Assembly: GCA_964574335.1 (NCBI GenBank)
Contig: CAZNNH010000021.1
Coordinates: forward strand, 1 to 56,692
Origin: CAZNNH01 sp964574335
GTDB taxonomy: Bacteria; Acidobacteriota; Vicinamibacteria; Fen-336
Direction of reading: 5' to 3'
DNA length: 56,692 nt
In this document: positions 1 to 7,304 of the stretch, in pieces
Numbering within the stretch: the first letter of the stretch is position 1
Layout: each line of letters starts with the position of its first letter
Program-made: the position numbers and the translations under genes
Notes under the pieces: model-generated
The model's input: the letters and a program-made list of their open reading frames with translations, nothing else
The model's database searches: none
What the model was told of the DNA's origin: nothing

Positions 1-333
1 CTGGTCGTCGAAGTTCCAGAGGCCGCCGTTCTTCTCATCGTTGGAGAGCACGCCGCTGTTGTGAGCGAGATACCCGCCGCTGAGCAGGCTCGCACGTGTC
101 GGGCTACACTGAGGAGTCGAGACGTACGCGTTGCCAAACACCACGCCGTGGGAGGCGAGCCGGTCCTGCAAGATCGGCATGGCCCACAGCGTGTCCCAGC
201 GCTGGTCGTCTGTGAGAATGATCACGAAGCTGTCAGGCGGCGGCAGCGGATCCGCCGTGAGCGACCTTGCCAAGCAGATGACTGCGGCCACCAGGAGAAG
301 CCGCGGACAGAGACAAGAATGTAGGTTAGCCAT
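1..333 (-). CDS. Sulfatase, N-terminal part (cut by window edge)
   Basis: Exported sulfatase of the alkaline-phosphatase superfamily, which hydrolyses sulfate esters, often on glycans. Only the first 111 residues are present and the frame runs off base 1. Residues 1-27 form a signal peptide (charged start, LLLVAAVICLA core). TDDQRWDTL at 41-49 supplies the paired Asp metal ligands (Asp42, Asp43). CSPTRASLLSG at 76-86 is the sulfatase signature CxPxR, in which Cys76 would be oxidised to formylglycine by a maturation enzyme. The ATG start fits a perfect TATAAT box ending 8 nt upstream, implying a leaderless transcript. The exact substrate cannot be told from this fragment. Confidence 0.88.
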   Translation of the reverse strand, partial: MANLHSCLCPRLLLVAAVICLARSLTADPLPPPDSFVIILTDDQRWDTLWAMPILQDRLASHGVVFGNAYVSTPQCSPTRASLLSGGYLAHNSGVLSNDEKNGGLWNFDDQ

Positions 334-341
334 ACGCCTGA

Positions 342-347
342 ATTATA
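342..347 (-). promoter_or_regulatory. -10 box TATAAT of the sulfatase gene
   Basis: Perfect minus-strand TATAAT. Only 8 nt separate it from the ATG at 333, so transcription would begin at or next to the start codon. No convincing -35 hexamer is seen. Confidence 0.6.
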
Positions 348-600
348 CACACTCCGTCTTGCGCTTGTGCTTCGAGAGAGCGGTTTTCTGGGGAGCGAGC
401 GTGCTTTGCTGGAGCTTCGCGGGATCAGCGCTCTCCAGCTCTTGGCTCTGCCACGGCCTCTCGGGTTCCGCCCTGTTCGAGCCAGGGTGAAGAGGCGCGG
501 GTGCGTGCCCTCGCCAGCAGGAGATGGGGCCTGACTCGCCGGGGTCTCTCGAGGTGTGATCCTCCGGCCTGCCGGACTCGGGCTGAGAGGAGACACACGA

Positions 601-1115
601 ATGCTCGACGACGAGATGCGCGACAAGATCGCGATGTTCCGCTACGGCCTGATTGGTGACTTGATCCACCGACCGCTTGGTGAGAAGGGGCTCTGCGCAC
701 TGCCGCAACGGGAGACCGAGAAGGCCTACCCGATCCCCGGAGGCCTCCGCGCCCGGGTGGCGCCCGAAACCTTCCGGGACTAGCTGAGGGCCTATCGACA
801 GGGAGGCCTTGATGCCCTGCGCCCCCGCCCACGAAGGGATCAGGGCCAGTCCCGAGCCTTGCCCCAGGAGGTGGTGGACCTCCTGTGCAGCATCAAGGAG
901 GACAACCCGGCCCTGTCGGTGGAGGCCATGATCCGGGAGGCGAGGAAGGATCCACGGACACCAGGAGGCCAGGTGCTGGCTTCGTTCACCGTCCACCGTC
1001 AGCTCTCCCGGCACGGCTTGATGGCCAAGAGCGAAGAGCCCACCAGTAGGGACCGCCGGCGCTTCGCCTTCGAGGATCCCAACGAGCTGTGGATGAGCGA
1101 CGTGATGCACGGCCC
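601..1115 (+). pseudogene. Degenerate DDE transposase (IS481/rve-type) with in-frame stop and truncation
   Basis: One reading frame runs from ATG 601 through a TAG at 781-783 to about 1115. Before the stop are MLDDEMRDKIAMFRYG and PETFRD. After it, still in frame, come LRAYRQGGLDALRPRPRRD, ALPQEVVDLLCSIKEDNPAL and FEDPNELWMSDVMHGP. These are the helix-turn-helix region and the start of the catalytic core of a DDE integrase-like transposase; the D in WMSDVMHGP is the expected first catalytic Asp. The TAG probably replaces a Trp codon (TGG) before LRAYRQGG. After HGP the similarity ends abruptly, so the rest of the catalytic core is gone. No terminal inverted repeats were found in the flanks, and bases 334-600 hold no gene I can support. 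An inactive relic is the best reading. Confidence 0.72.
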
Positions 1116-1474
1116 CACAACCTGCTCGCTCACCACGCCCTCCTGGCCGCCGCCCTTGACCGCGTCACATCCGTCACCGAAACGGGAGGTGGACACGTTG
1201 ACTGTGGGGGCGGCGGTTCGGCTGGGATAGGGAATCCTGGCCTTTGGAGCCGGCCTGTGTGGCATTGCATGGATGGCGTACCTTCTCCGAGGGAGTTGGG
1301 TTTCCGAGATGAGCCTGGCCGCTGGATAGGCACGTCGTCGAGTAGGGTGTGAAAGCTGCCAGGCCATGGAAAGACAGGGGCTTGCAGGCGGTTCTTGGCG
1401 CCGAAGCACGAACGAAACAGACGGCGCCCAGCGGTCAGTGCCGGCACCGTCCGACTGCCGATTCCAGTACCTGG
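1116..1474. other. Gene-free stretch after the transposase relic
   Basis: About 360 bases between the truncated transposase and the end of the DUF35 gene. All frames on both strands give short, low-complexity translations without motifs. It may be the non-coding end of the same mobile element or a second decayed element. I see no hairpin, tRNA or terminal repeat. Confidence 0.4.
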
Positions 1475-1867
1475 CTACGCCAGGACGAACTTGTAACCGT
1501 AGCAGAGAAGCCCCGCCGCGCCGTCCTGCTGCAGCTTGCGGAACTCCAGGCGCACCGGGTCGCCGATCTTCAGCGCCTGCGGGTCGCAGTCCACGATCTG
1601 GGCGGTGAGGCGGATTCCGCCGAGCAGACGCACGATCCCCACCGCGTAGGGGATCTGGTCCGAGAAGCCGCTCGGTGCCACCCGGATCACCGTGAACGTC
1701 TCGATCTCGCCCTGCTGGGGGAGGGTGGCCTTCTCGAACTCCCGGCCCCGACAGTTGCTGCAGACCGTCCGGGGCGGAAAGAAGACCTTGCTGCAGGAGA
1801 CGCAGCGCGCCGCCTGGTAGCGGTAGCGCTGCGGGATCTCGCGCCAGTAACGTGCCGATCCGATCAT
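1475..1867 (-). CDS. DUF35 OB-fold protein with zinc ribbon (HMG-CoA synthase complex partner)
   Basis: 130-residue protein with an N-terminal rubredoxin-like zinc ribbon (Cys22, Cys25, Cys36, Cys39) followed by an OB fold containing FTVIRVAPSGF and PYAVGIVRL. In archaea a DUF35 protein bridges acetoacetyl-CoA thiolase and HMG-CoA synthase, giving a shared CoA site that channels the intermediate. The same three genes are adjacent here, which strongly suggests the same role. The ATG overlaps the thiolase stop by four bases (ATGA), so the pair is probably translationally coupled. DUF35 proteins also serve in steroid side-chain and other acyl-CoA complexes, so the substrate remains an inference. 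Confidence 0.88.
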   Translation of the reverse strand: MIGSARYWREIPQRYRYQAARCVSCSKVFFPPRTVCSNCRGREFEKATLPQQGEIETFTVIRVAPSGFSDQIPYAVGIVRLLGGIRLTAQIVDCDPQALKIGDPVRLEFRKLQQDGAAGLLCYGYKFVLA

Positions 1868-3027
1868 GGCTCGATCCTCTCGAAGACGTGGACCACCGAG
1901 CTGGCCCCGGTCCCGCCCATGTTCTGCGTGAGCCCGTAGCGGGCCCCCTCCACCTGCCGGTCGCCCGCCTGGCCGCGGAGCTGCAGCACCGCCTCCCGGA
2001 CCTGCGCCACCCCGGTCGCCCCCACCGGATGCCCCTTCGACTTGAGACCCCCCGAGACGTTCACCGGGCACTTCCCACCGAACGCCGAGAAGCCGGCCGC
2101 CGCCGCCTGGCCGCCGCAGCCGCGCGCCGAGAGACCGATCGCCTCCAGCACCATGATCTCGGCGATCGTGAAGCAGTCGTGCACCTCGCAGAACGACAGC
2201 TCACCGGGGCCGATTCCCGCCTGCTGGTAAGCCTGGCGCGCCGCGCGCTCCGTGGAGGCCAGGAACGTCACGTCCTCGCGCTCGGCCAACGCCAGCACGT
2301 CGGTGGCGTGCGCCGAGGCCGCCACCCGCACCAGCGGGTGTTGCTTCATCTGGCGGGCCAGCTCGAGCGGCACGATCACGGCGGCGGCCGCGCCGTCAGT
2401 AATCGGGGAGCAGTCGAGGATCCGCAACGGGTCGGCCACCAGCACCGAGCCCTCGACCTGCTCGGCGGTGACCGGCTGCGGGAACTGGGCCAGCGGGTTC
2501 TTCGACCCGTGCCGGTGGTTCTTCACCGCGACTTCCGAGAGCTGGCGCCGGGTGGTGCCGTGAACGTGCATGTGGGCGCGCGCCATCATCGCGTAGAGCC
2601 CGGGGAAGGTCACCCCCTGGTAGCACTCGTACTCCTGGTCCGCCGCCGTCGACAGCGCGTAGGTCGCGGCCGCGCCGTCGACGTCCGTCATCTTCTCGAC
2701 CCCGGTGGCCAGGACCACGTCGTGGGCCCCCGAGGCGACCGCCAGGTACGCCTGGCGGAAGGCCAGCCCCCCGGAGGCGCAGGCCGACTCCACCCGGGTC
2801 CCCGGGATCGGGCCCATCCCGAGCTGGTCGGCGAGCAGCGCGCCCAGGTGCTCCTGGCCCACGAACAACCCGCTGCTCATGCAGCCGACGTACATCGCGT
2901 CGACGTGGTCGACGCCGGCGTCGTCGACCGCCTCGAGCGCGGCCTCGGTCCAGATCTGCCGGTGCGACTTCTCCCAAAGCTCGCCCCAGCGGTTCATCCC
3001 CACGCCGATCACGGCCACCTCGCGCAT
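1864..3027 (-). CDS. Thiolase, archaeal/SCP2 type (acetyl-CoA C-acetyltransferase)
   Basis: 387-residue thiolase that would condense two acetyl-CoA into acetoacetyl-CoA. Visible active-site elements are the nucleophile Cys83 in ESACASGG, His283 in CEVHDCF and His333 in GGLKSKGHPVGATG. It lacks the usual second catalytic Cys near the C-terminus, as expected for the archaeal/SCP2 subfamily rather than the biosynthetic thiolase I type. An AGGAGG Shine-Dalgarno lies 7 nt before the ATG. It sits between the HMG-CoA synthase gene (11 bp upstream) and the DUF35 gene (4-bp overlap). Together these could feed the mevalonate route, or act in a leucine/isovalerate-linked pathway as in myxobacteria. Confidence 0.92.
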   Translation of the reverse strand: MREVAVIGVGMNRWGELWEKSHRQIWTEAALEAVDDAGVDHVDAMYVGCMSSGLFVGQEHLGALLADQLGMGPIPGTRVESACASGGLAFRQAYLAVASGAHDVVLATGVEKMTDVDGAAATYALSTAADQEYECYQGVTFPGLYAMMARAHMHVHGTTRRQLSEVAVKNHRHGSKNPLAQFPQPVTAEQVEGSVLVADPLRILDCSPITDGAAAAVIVPLELARQMKQHPLVRVAASAHATDVLALAEREDVTFLASTERAARQAYQQAGIGPGELSFCEVHDCFTIAEIMVLEAIGLSARGCGGQAAAAGFSAFGGKCPVNVSGGLKSKGHPVGATGVAQVREAVLQLRGQAGDRQVEGARYGLTQNMGGTGASSVVHVFERIEP

Positions 3028-3038
3028 CGGCTCTCCTC

Positions 3039-4091
3039 CTATTCGGCCGCCCGCCGGATCTTGCCGCGGAACTTGGCGTAGGTCCCGTAGTCGAGGTAGA
3101 TGGGCCGGTCCTCGAGCTGGGCCCGGGTGCCGGGCGCCCGCTCGCGGACGTCGGCGATCCTCTCGGTCACCCGCCAGATGAAGCCGTCGCTGCCTGCCCC
3201 CGACCCGTAGCTGACCATCAGGATGCGGTCGCCGGGCTGGGCCACGTCCAACACCGCGCTCAGGCCCATCGGCGACGAGCCCGAGTAGGTGTTGCCCAGC
3301 GTCGGGCAGAGCCAGCCCGGCTCGATCTTCTCTTTGGGAAAGCCCAGCTCGGTTGCCGCCCGCAGCGGGAACTTGCCGTTGGGCTGGTGGAAGACCGCCC
3401 ACTTGAAGTCCTCGGGGCCGGTCCCGCTTCTGCGCATCAGCCCCCGCGCGCACGAGAGCACGTGCTGGAAGTAGGCGGGCTCGCCGGTGAAGCGCCCCGC
3501 GTGGCGCGGGTAGAACTGGTGCTCGCGGCGCCAGAAGTCGGGGGTGTCGGTCATGTAGGCGTAGGTCGCCTCGCACACCGCCAGAATCCGCTCCCGGCCG
3601 AACAGGAACGCGGCCGCCCCGGCCGAGGCCGAGTACTCCAGGGCGTCGCCCGGCGCCCCCTGCGAGGTGTCGGCGCCGATCCCGAGGGCATAGTCCATCT
3701 GGCCCGCCTTGACCAGCGAGAGCGCCACGAACATCCCCTCGCTCCCCGCCTTGCAGGCGAACTCGAAGTCGGCGCAGTGGATCTCCGGCGTGGCCCCGAG
3801 GGCCTCGGCCACCACCGTCCCGCTGGGCTTGACCGCGTAGGGGTGGGACTCCGAGCCCACGTAGATGGCGCCGATCTCGGCCGGGTTGACGCCGGCCCGA
3901 CGGATCGCGTGGCGCGCCGCCTCCACCGACATCGTGATCGTGTCCTGGTCCGGGGCCGGGACCGACTTCTCGCGCAGCAAGAGGCCCCGCTTGTAGGAGG
4001 GGGCGTCGGCCCCCCAGACCTTGGCGATCTCCTCGACCTTGATGCGGTGGCGGGGAACGTACGCCCCGTACCCGACGATTCCGACCTCCAT
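3039..4091 (-). CDS. Hydroxymethylglutaryl-CoA synthase, archaeal type
   Basis: 350-residue thiolase-superfamily enzyme that joins acetyl-CoA and acetoacetyl-CoA to HMG-CoA. The start MEVGIVGYGAYVP is the standard family N-terminus. It is preceded by GAGGAG about 6 nt upstream, so I prefer it to an in-frame ATG nine codons earlier. The Glu-Cys-His triad is visible: Glu81 in GSESHPY, Cys113 in FACKAGSEG and His235 in VFHQPNGKFP. The C-terminal GNTYSGSSPMGL and SYGSGAGSD motifs are also typical. No HMG-CoA reductase or mevalonate kinase lies in this window, so whether HMG-CoA goes to isoprenoids is open. Confidence 0.93.
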   Translation of the reverse strand: MEVGIVGYGAYVPRHRIKVEEIAKVWGADAPSYKRGLLLREKSVPAPDQDTITMSVEAARHAIRRAGVNPAEIGAIYVGSESHPYAVKPSGTVVAEALGATPEIHCADFEFACKAGSEGMFVALSLVKAGQMDYALGIGADTSQGAPGDALEYSASAGAAAFLFGRERILAVCEATYAYMTDTPDFWRREHQFYPRHAGRFTGEPAYFQHVLSCARGLMRRSGTGPEDFKWAVFHQPNGKFPLRAATELGFPKEKIEPGWLCPTLGNTYSGSSPMGLSAVLDVAQPGDRILMVSYGSGAGSDGFIWRVTERIADVRERAPGTRAQLEDRPIYLDYGTYAKFRGKIRRAAE

Positions 4092-4114
4092 GCTCGGCTC
4101 CTCGGCCGGCCGGC

Positions 4115-4558
4115 TCACTCCCGGAGCGGGACCGACTCCTGGTTGTGCCTCAGCAGCCGCTGGCGCTCCAGCAGGCCGCGGGCGCGGAAGACCAGATAGG
4201 GGTGGACGTCGAAGCGCTCGGCCACCTTCTCGGCCGGGCCCTCGGCAAGAAGCTCGGCGCCGCCCGGCTGCCGGGCGGCCGCCTCGATCAACCTCTCGGC
4301 CTCGGCCAGGCTGGAGGGGCCTTCCTCGCCCTCGCCGGCCGGGTCGTCCGCCGGCGGGCGCTGGCGCTCGAGGCGGACCTGCTCGATCAGGTCGGATCGC
4401 CCCTCCGGCGTCCCGAGGTAGGCGCGGGCCGCATCCACCACGAAAGGGTGGACGCCGAGGGTCACCGCCACGCTGTCGAGATAGGCCTGGTGCAGGAACC
4501 CCAGGCCGTGGGGGTGGCGCGCGACGCGCTGGACCAGGTCGGCCAACTCGGCTGGCAT
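4115..4558 (-). CDS. Small protein with two VHP repeats, first gene of the HMG-CoA synthase operon
   Basis: 147-residue soluble protein without signal peptide or membrane segment; I do not recognise a family. It consists of two similar helical halves. The first runs from ELADLVQRVARHP to LGVHPFVVDAARAYL. The second runs from EAERLIEAAARQP to FDVHPYLVFRARGLL. An acidic, Pro-rich linker joins them. Shared positions include AR(H/Q)PxG, a VA pair and (G/D)VHP(F/Y)xVxxAR. The gene ends 23 bp before the HMG-CoA synthase start, so it is probably co-transcribed. An assembly or regulatory subunit is conceivable, but nothing in the sequence shows the function. The start at 4558 is chosen because the upstream extension lies under a probable promoter. 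Confidence 0.72.
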   Translation of the reverse strand: MPAELADLVQRVARHPHGLGFLHQAYLDSVAVTLGVHPFVVDAARAYLGTPEGRSDLIEQVRLERQRPPADDPAGEGEEGPSSLAEAERLIEAAARQPGGAELLAEGPAEKVAERFDVHPYLVFRARGLLERQRLLRHNQESVPLRE

Positions 4559-4604
4559 GGGGTGGCGGCTCGCCACAGGACCCTCCCCGGACCGCGTCGC
4601 TCCG

Positions 4605-4610
4605 AGTCTA
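4605..4610 (-). promoter_or_regulatory. -10 box TAGACT of the HMG-CoA synthase operon
   Basis: Minus-strand TAGACT about 46 nt before the ATG at 4558, in the 71-bp gap after the EAL gene. It would give the four-gene operon its own transcript with a short leader. The -35 region is unclear. Confidence 0.4.
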
Positions 4611-4629
4611 GGTGCCGTGGGACAGGGGG

Positions 4630-6444
4630 TCAAGCTCCTCCAACTGTCGCTCCCAGCCAGGGAGGCCGAATCAGGACGGCCTCGGCGCCTTCAGAATCGA
4701 GCGGCTTCGAGAAGAAGAACCCCTGGGCAAAGTCGCAGCCGAGGCTGCGGGCCCGCTCGAGCTGCTCCCGCGTCTCGATCCCCTCCGCGATCACGGTCCG
4801 GTTGAGGCCGTGGCTCAAGTCCACGATCGTCCGCGCCGTCCGCTCGGCGTCGGCCTCTGCTGCAGCCCGCTGCGTGAACGAAGGGTCGATCTTGATGGCG
4901 TCGATCGGAAGCCGGTGCAGGTAGCTGAGAGAGGAATAGCCGGTGCCGAAGTCGTCGATGTGGACGTCGATGCCGAGGCGCTTGAGCGCTCGCAACGTCG
5001 CCACCGCCTTGTCGACGTTGCGCACCATCGCGCCCTCGGTCATCTCGAGTATCAGCAGACGCTGGGCCGGGCCGGCTTCCTCGAGCACCAGGGAGACGGC
5101 GCGCAGCAGGTCGCCCGACTGGATGTAGAGGCTCGAGAAGTTCACGCTGATCGAGAGGCGCGCATGCTTCGGGTGGCGCTCGCGCCAGGCCTTTGCCTGC
5201 AGGCACGCCTCGCGCAGCAACCGCACGTTGACCTGGAACAACACGCCCATCTCCTCGGCCACGTCGAGAAAGTGGCGCGGCTCCCGCAGCCCGCGTTTCG
5301 GGTGCTGCCAGCGCATCAGGCACTCGAGCCCCACGATGCCGAGGGTCTCCAGCTCGACGATCGGTTGGTAGAAGACACGGAACTCGCCGCGCTCGACGGC
5401 CCGCCGCAGATCGGTCTCCAGCCGCAGCCGCGCGCGAGCACGAACGTTCATCCGGCGATCGAACAGCTCGTAGCGCCCCCCACCGGCGGCCTTGGCGCGG
5501 TGCATGGCGACGTCGGCGTCGCGGAACATCTGCTCGGGGTTGGCGTAACCCAGCCCGCTGACCGCGATCCCGATGCTGGCGCTGGTGAAGATCTCCTGAG
5601 TGCCGAGGTCGATCGGCGTGCCCAGGGCATCCTTCTGGATGCGCTCGGCGACGCGCGTGGCGTCGACCAGCAGCGCGCGGGTCTCCCTCCGCACGGCGCC
5701 CAGTGCCGAGATCTGGATGCGCTCGGCAACACGCGTGGCGTCGACGGCGGGATCGGCATCGGGGCGCAGGTGGTCGGCGACCACGGCGAACTGGTCGGGA
5801 CCGATGCGCGCCACCATGTCTCCCGGCCGCACACAGCCGAGCAGCCGCGTGGCGGTCGTGCGCAGCACCTGGTCGCCGCCCGGGTCGCCGAGCGTGTGGG
5901 TGATCAGGCTGAAACGGTCCAGGTCGAGGACGAGCAGAGCGAAGCGATAGTCCGGCCGCTGGCGCGCCCGGTCCAGGGAACGCCCGAGCCGCTTCATGAA
6001 GGCCGACCGGTTCGGGAGCTGGGTGAGCGCGTCGTGGACGACGGCGGTGGCGTCGGCCTGACGCATACAGCTCACCAGCCAGGCTGGCTGGGGCGACGAG
6101 AGCAAGACCCGCTGCGCGGTGACGTCGAAGGGCTCGGATGGGCCGTGGCGATGGCGAAGCCGCATGGTCAGCGACCTCGGCTCGTCGCCGGCCTCGGCCA
6201 GCATCTGCCTCAAAGCGGCGGCGTCTTCCGGCTCCGCCCAGCTCAGCAGGGAAGCGCCCGAAGGCTCCTGATCGCCGAAGGCGAGGCAGGCTGCCCGGTT
6301 CAGGCAGGTGACGTGGCCATCGCCGTCGGCCAGAAGCAGCGGTCCTGGGCAGGCGTCGAGAAGGGCGCCCAAGTCCTCCTTCGAGAGGCGATCCAGCTGA
6401 GGCGGCATGGCGGCACGATCCTCGACCCGCGGAAGCTCACGCAT
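4630..6444 (-). CDS. PAS-GGDEF-EAL protein, probable c-di-GMP phosphodiesterase
   Basis: 604-residue signalling protein without membrane segments. A PAS-like domain spans about 20-130, a GGDEF domain 135-330 and an EAL domain 340-600. The GGDEF motif reads GPDQF (215-219), so cyclase activity is unlikely. The EAL domain keeps the key motifs: ECLMR (374-378), SVNFSS, LEMTEG, IDDFGTGYSS, IKID and AEGIET, so it should hydrolyse c-di-GMP. A 26-residue segment starting VDATRVAERIQ is tandemly duplicated inside the GGDEF domain (from residues 234 and 260). A TAGGAT box overlaps the first ATG, so the Met at codon 13 (base 6408) may be the real start. It is divergent from rluB, with 71 bp between the starts. 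Confidence 0.92.
   Translation of the reverse strand: MRELPRVEDRAAMPPQLDRLSKEDLGALLDACPGPLLLADGDGHVTCLNRAACLAFGDQEPSGASLLSWAEPEDAAALRQMLAEAGDEPRSLTMRLRHRHGPSEPFDVTAQRVLLSSPQPAWLVSCMRQADATAVVHDALTQLPNRSAFMKRLGRSLDRARQRPDYRFALLVLDLDRFSLITHTLGDPGGDQVLRTTATRLLGCVRPGDMVARIGPDQFAVVADHLRPDADPAVDATRVAERIQISALGAVRRETRALLVDATRVAERIQKDALGTPIDLGTQEIFTSASIGIAVSGLGYANPEQMFRDADVAMHRAKAAGGGRYELFDRRMNVRARARLRLETDLRRAVERGEFRVFYQPIVELETLGIVGLECLMRWQHPKRGLREPRHFLDVAEEMGVLFQVNVRLLREACLQAKAWRERHPKHARLSISVNFSSLYIQSGDLLRAVSLVLEEAGPAQRLLILEMTEGAMVRNVDKAVATLRALKRLGIDVHIDDFGTGYSSLSYLHRLPIDAIKIDPSFTQRAAAEADAERTARTIVDLSHGLNRTVIAEGIETREQLERARSLGCDFAQGFFFSKPLDSEGAEAVLIRPPWLGATVGGA
5640..5746. repeat. 78-bp period direct repeat inside the GGDEF domain
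   Basis: GCGCTCGGCGACGCGCGTGG begins at 5641 and a near-identical copy (GCGCTCGGCAACACGCGTGG) begins at 5719. The spacing is exactly 78 bp, that is 26 codons, so the frame is preserved. The repeated unit encodes VDATRVAERIQ followed by a divergent part. Confidence 0.85.
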
Positions 6445-6501
6445 CCTACACCCGCGAGGTCACCCGGGAAAGCGCGGACGCTCCCCCACGCCGGTTCGCG
6501 A

Positions 6502-6507
6502 TATGAT
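6502..6507 (+). promoter_or_regulatory. -10 box TATGAT of the rluB-hisC-cmk operon
   Basis: TATGAT ends 8 nt before the GTG start of rluB, so the mRNA would start at the initiation codon (leaderless). No Shine-Dalgarno is present in the gap. Confidence 0.6.
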
Positions 6508-6515
6508 CGCCTGCC

Positions 6516-7304
6516 GTGGAAGAGCGCCTGCAGAAGATCCTCTCTCGAGCCGGCGTCGCCTCGCGGAGGGGAGCCGAAGCCCTGATCCTGGAAGGGCGGG
6601 TCACCCGCAACGGCGAGGTGGTGCGCGAGCTGGGGACGAAGGCCGACCTGGCGGTCGACGACATCCGCGTGGACGGGGTACGGGTGCGGGCGTCCGTGGC
6701 CCTCGTCTACCTGTTGCTCAACAAGCCCAAGGGGGTGGTCACCACCCGGCGTGACCCGTCGGGGCGGACTACTGTGATGGACCTGGTGCCGAAGATCCCG
6801 GGCCTGTTCCCCGTGGGGCGCCTGGACGTGAGCACCGAGGGGCTCATCCTGCTGACCAACGACGGGGCCTTCGGCGAGCGGGTGGCCCACCCGCGCTACG
6901 AGGTGCCCCGCGTCTACCAGGCCAAGGTGCGGGGGCTGCCCGAACCGGCCACCCTGCAACGGATGCGCAAGGGGGTGCGGGCAGAGGGCCAGCGGCTGGT
7001 GGCGGACGAGGTGCGCATCCTCGAGGCCGCCAACAACTCCTGGTTGGAGATCCGCCTTCACGAGGGCAAGCAGCACGAGGTCCGGCGGCTGCTCGAGGCG
7101 GTGGGCCATCCGGTGTCCAAGCTGCGCCGGGTGGGCCTGGGTCCGCTGACCGACGCCGGCCTTCCGCTCGGCCACTTCCGCCCGCTCACGCCCAGAGAGA
7201 TCGCGAAGCTCCTGGCCCCCCAGAAAGCCGCGGACCGGAGGCCGAGGCCGTCGCGGCTCCGTGTCCCCCGGGGCAAGGCCTCCGCCAGGAAGAGGCGACG
7301 GTGA
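6516..7304 (+). CDS. rluB: 23S rRNA/RluB-type pseudouridine synthase
   Basis: 262-residue enzyme that isomerises uridine to pseudouridine in rRNA (RluB acts on 23S helix 80). An N-terminal S4 RNA-binding domain (about 3-62, ERLQKILSRAGVASRRGAE) is followed by the RsuA/RluB catalytic domain. The signature GRLDVSTEGLILLTNDG contains the catalytic Asp104. A basic tail (GKASARKRRR) may add RNA contacts. The GTG start is supported by the -10 box 8 nt upstream. The stop overlaps the hisC start (GTGA). Assignment to RluB rather than RsuA or RluE rests on overall similarity. Confidence 0.9.
   Translation: MEERLQKILSRAGVASRRGAEALILEGRVTRNGEVVRELGTKADLAVDDIRVDGVRVRASVALVYLLLNKPKGVVTTRRDPSGRTTVMDLVPKIPGLFPVGRLDVSTEGLILLTNDGAFGERVAHPRYEVPRVYQAKVRGLPEPATLQRMRKGVRAEGQRLVADEVRILEAANNSWLEIRLHEGKQHEVRRLLEAVGHPVSKLRRVGLGPLTDAGLPLGHFRPLTPREIAKLLAPQKAADRRPRPSRLRVPRGKASARKRRR

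Noticed and set aside
1852..3081. Long open frame on the plus strand opposite the thiolase gene
   Set aside because: Translation is Arg/His/Pro-rich without motifs, as expected from antisense of a GC-rich gene with strong third-position bias. The minus-strand thiolase has all catalytic residues.
5640..5746. CRISPR-like repeat
   Set aside because: Only two copies, in frame and within a protein domain, without spacers of constant length.
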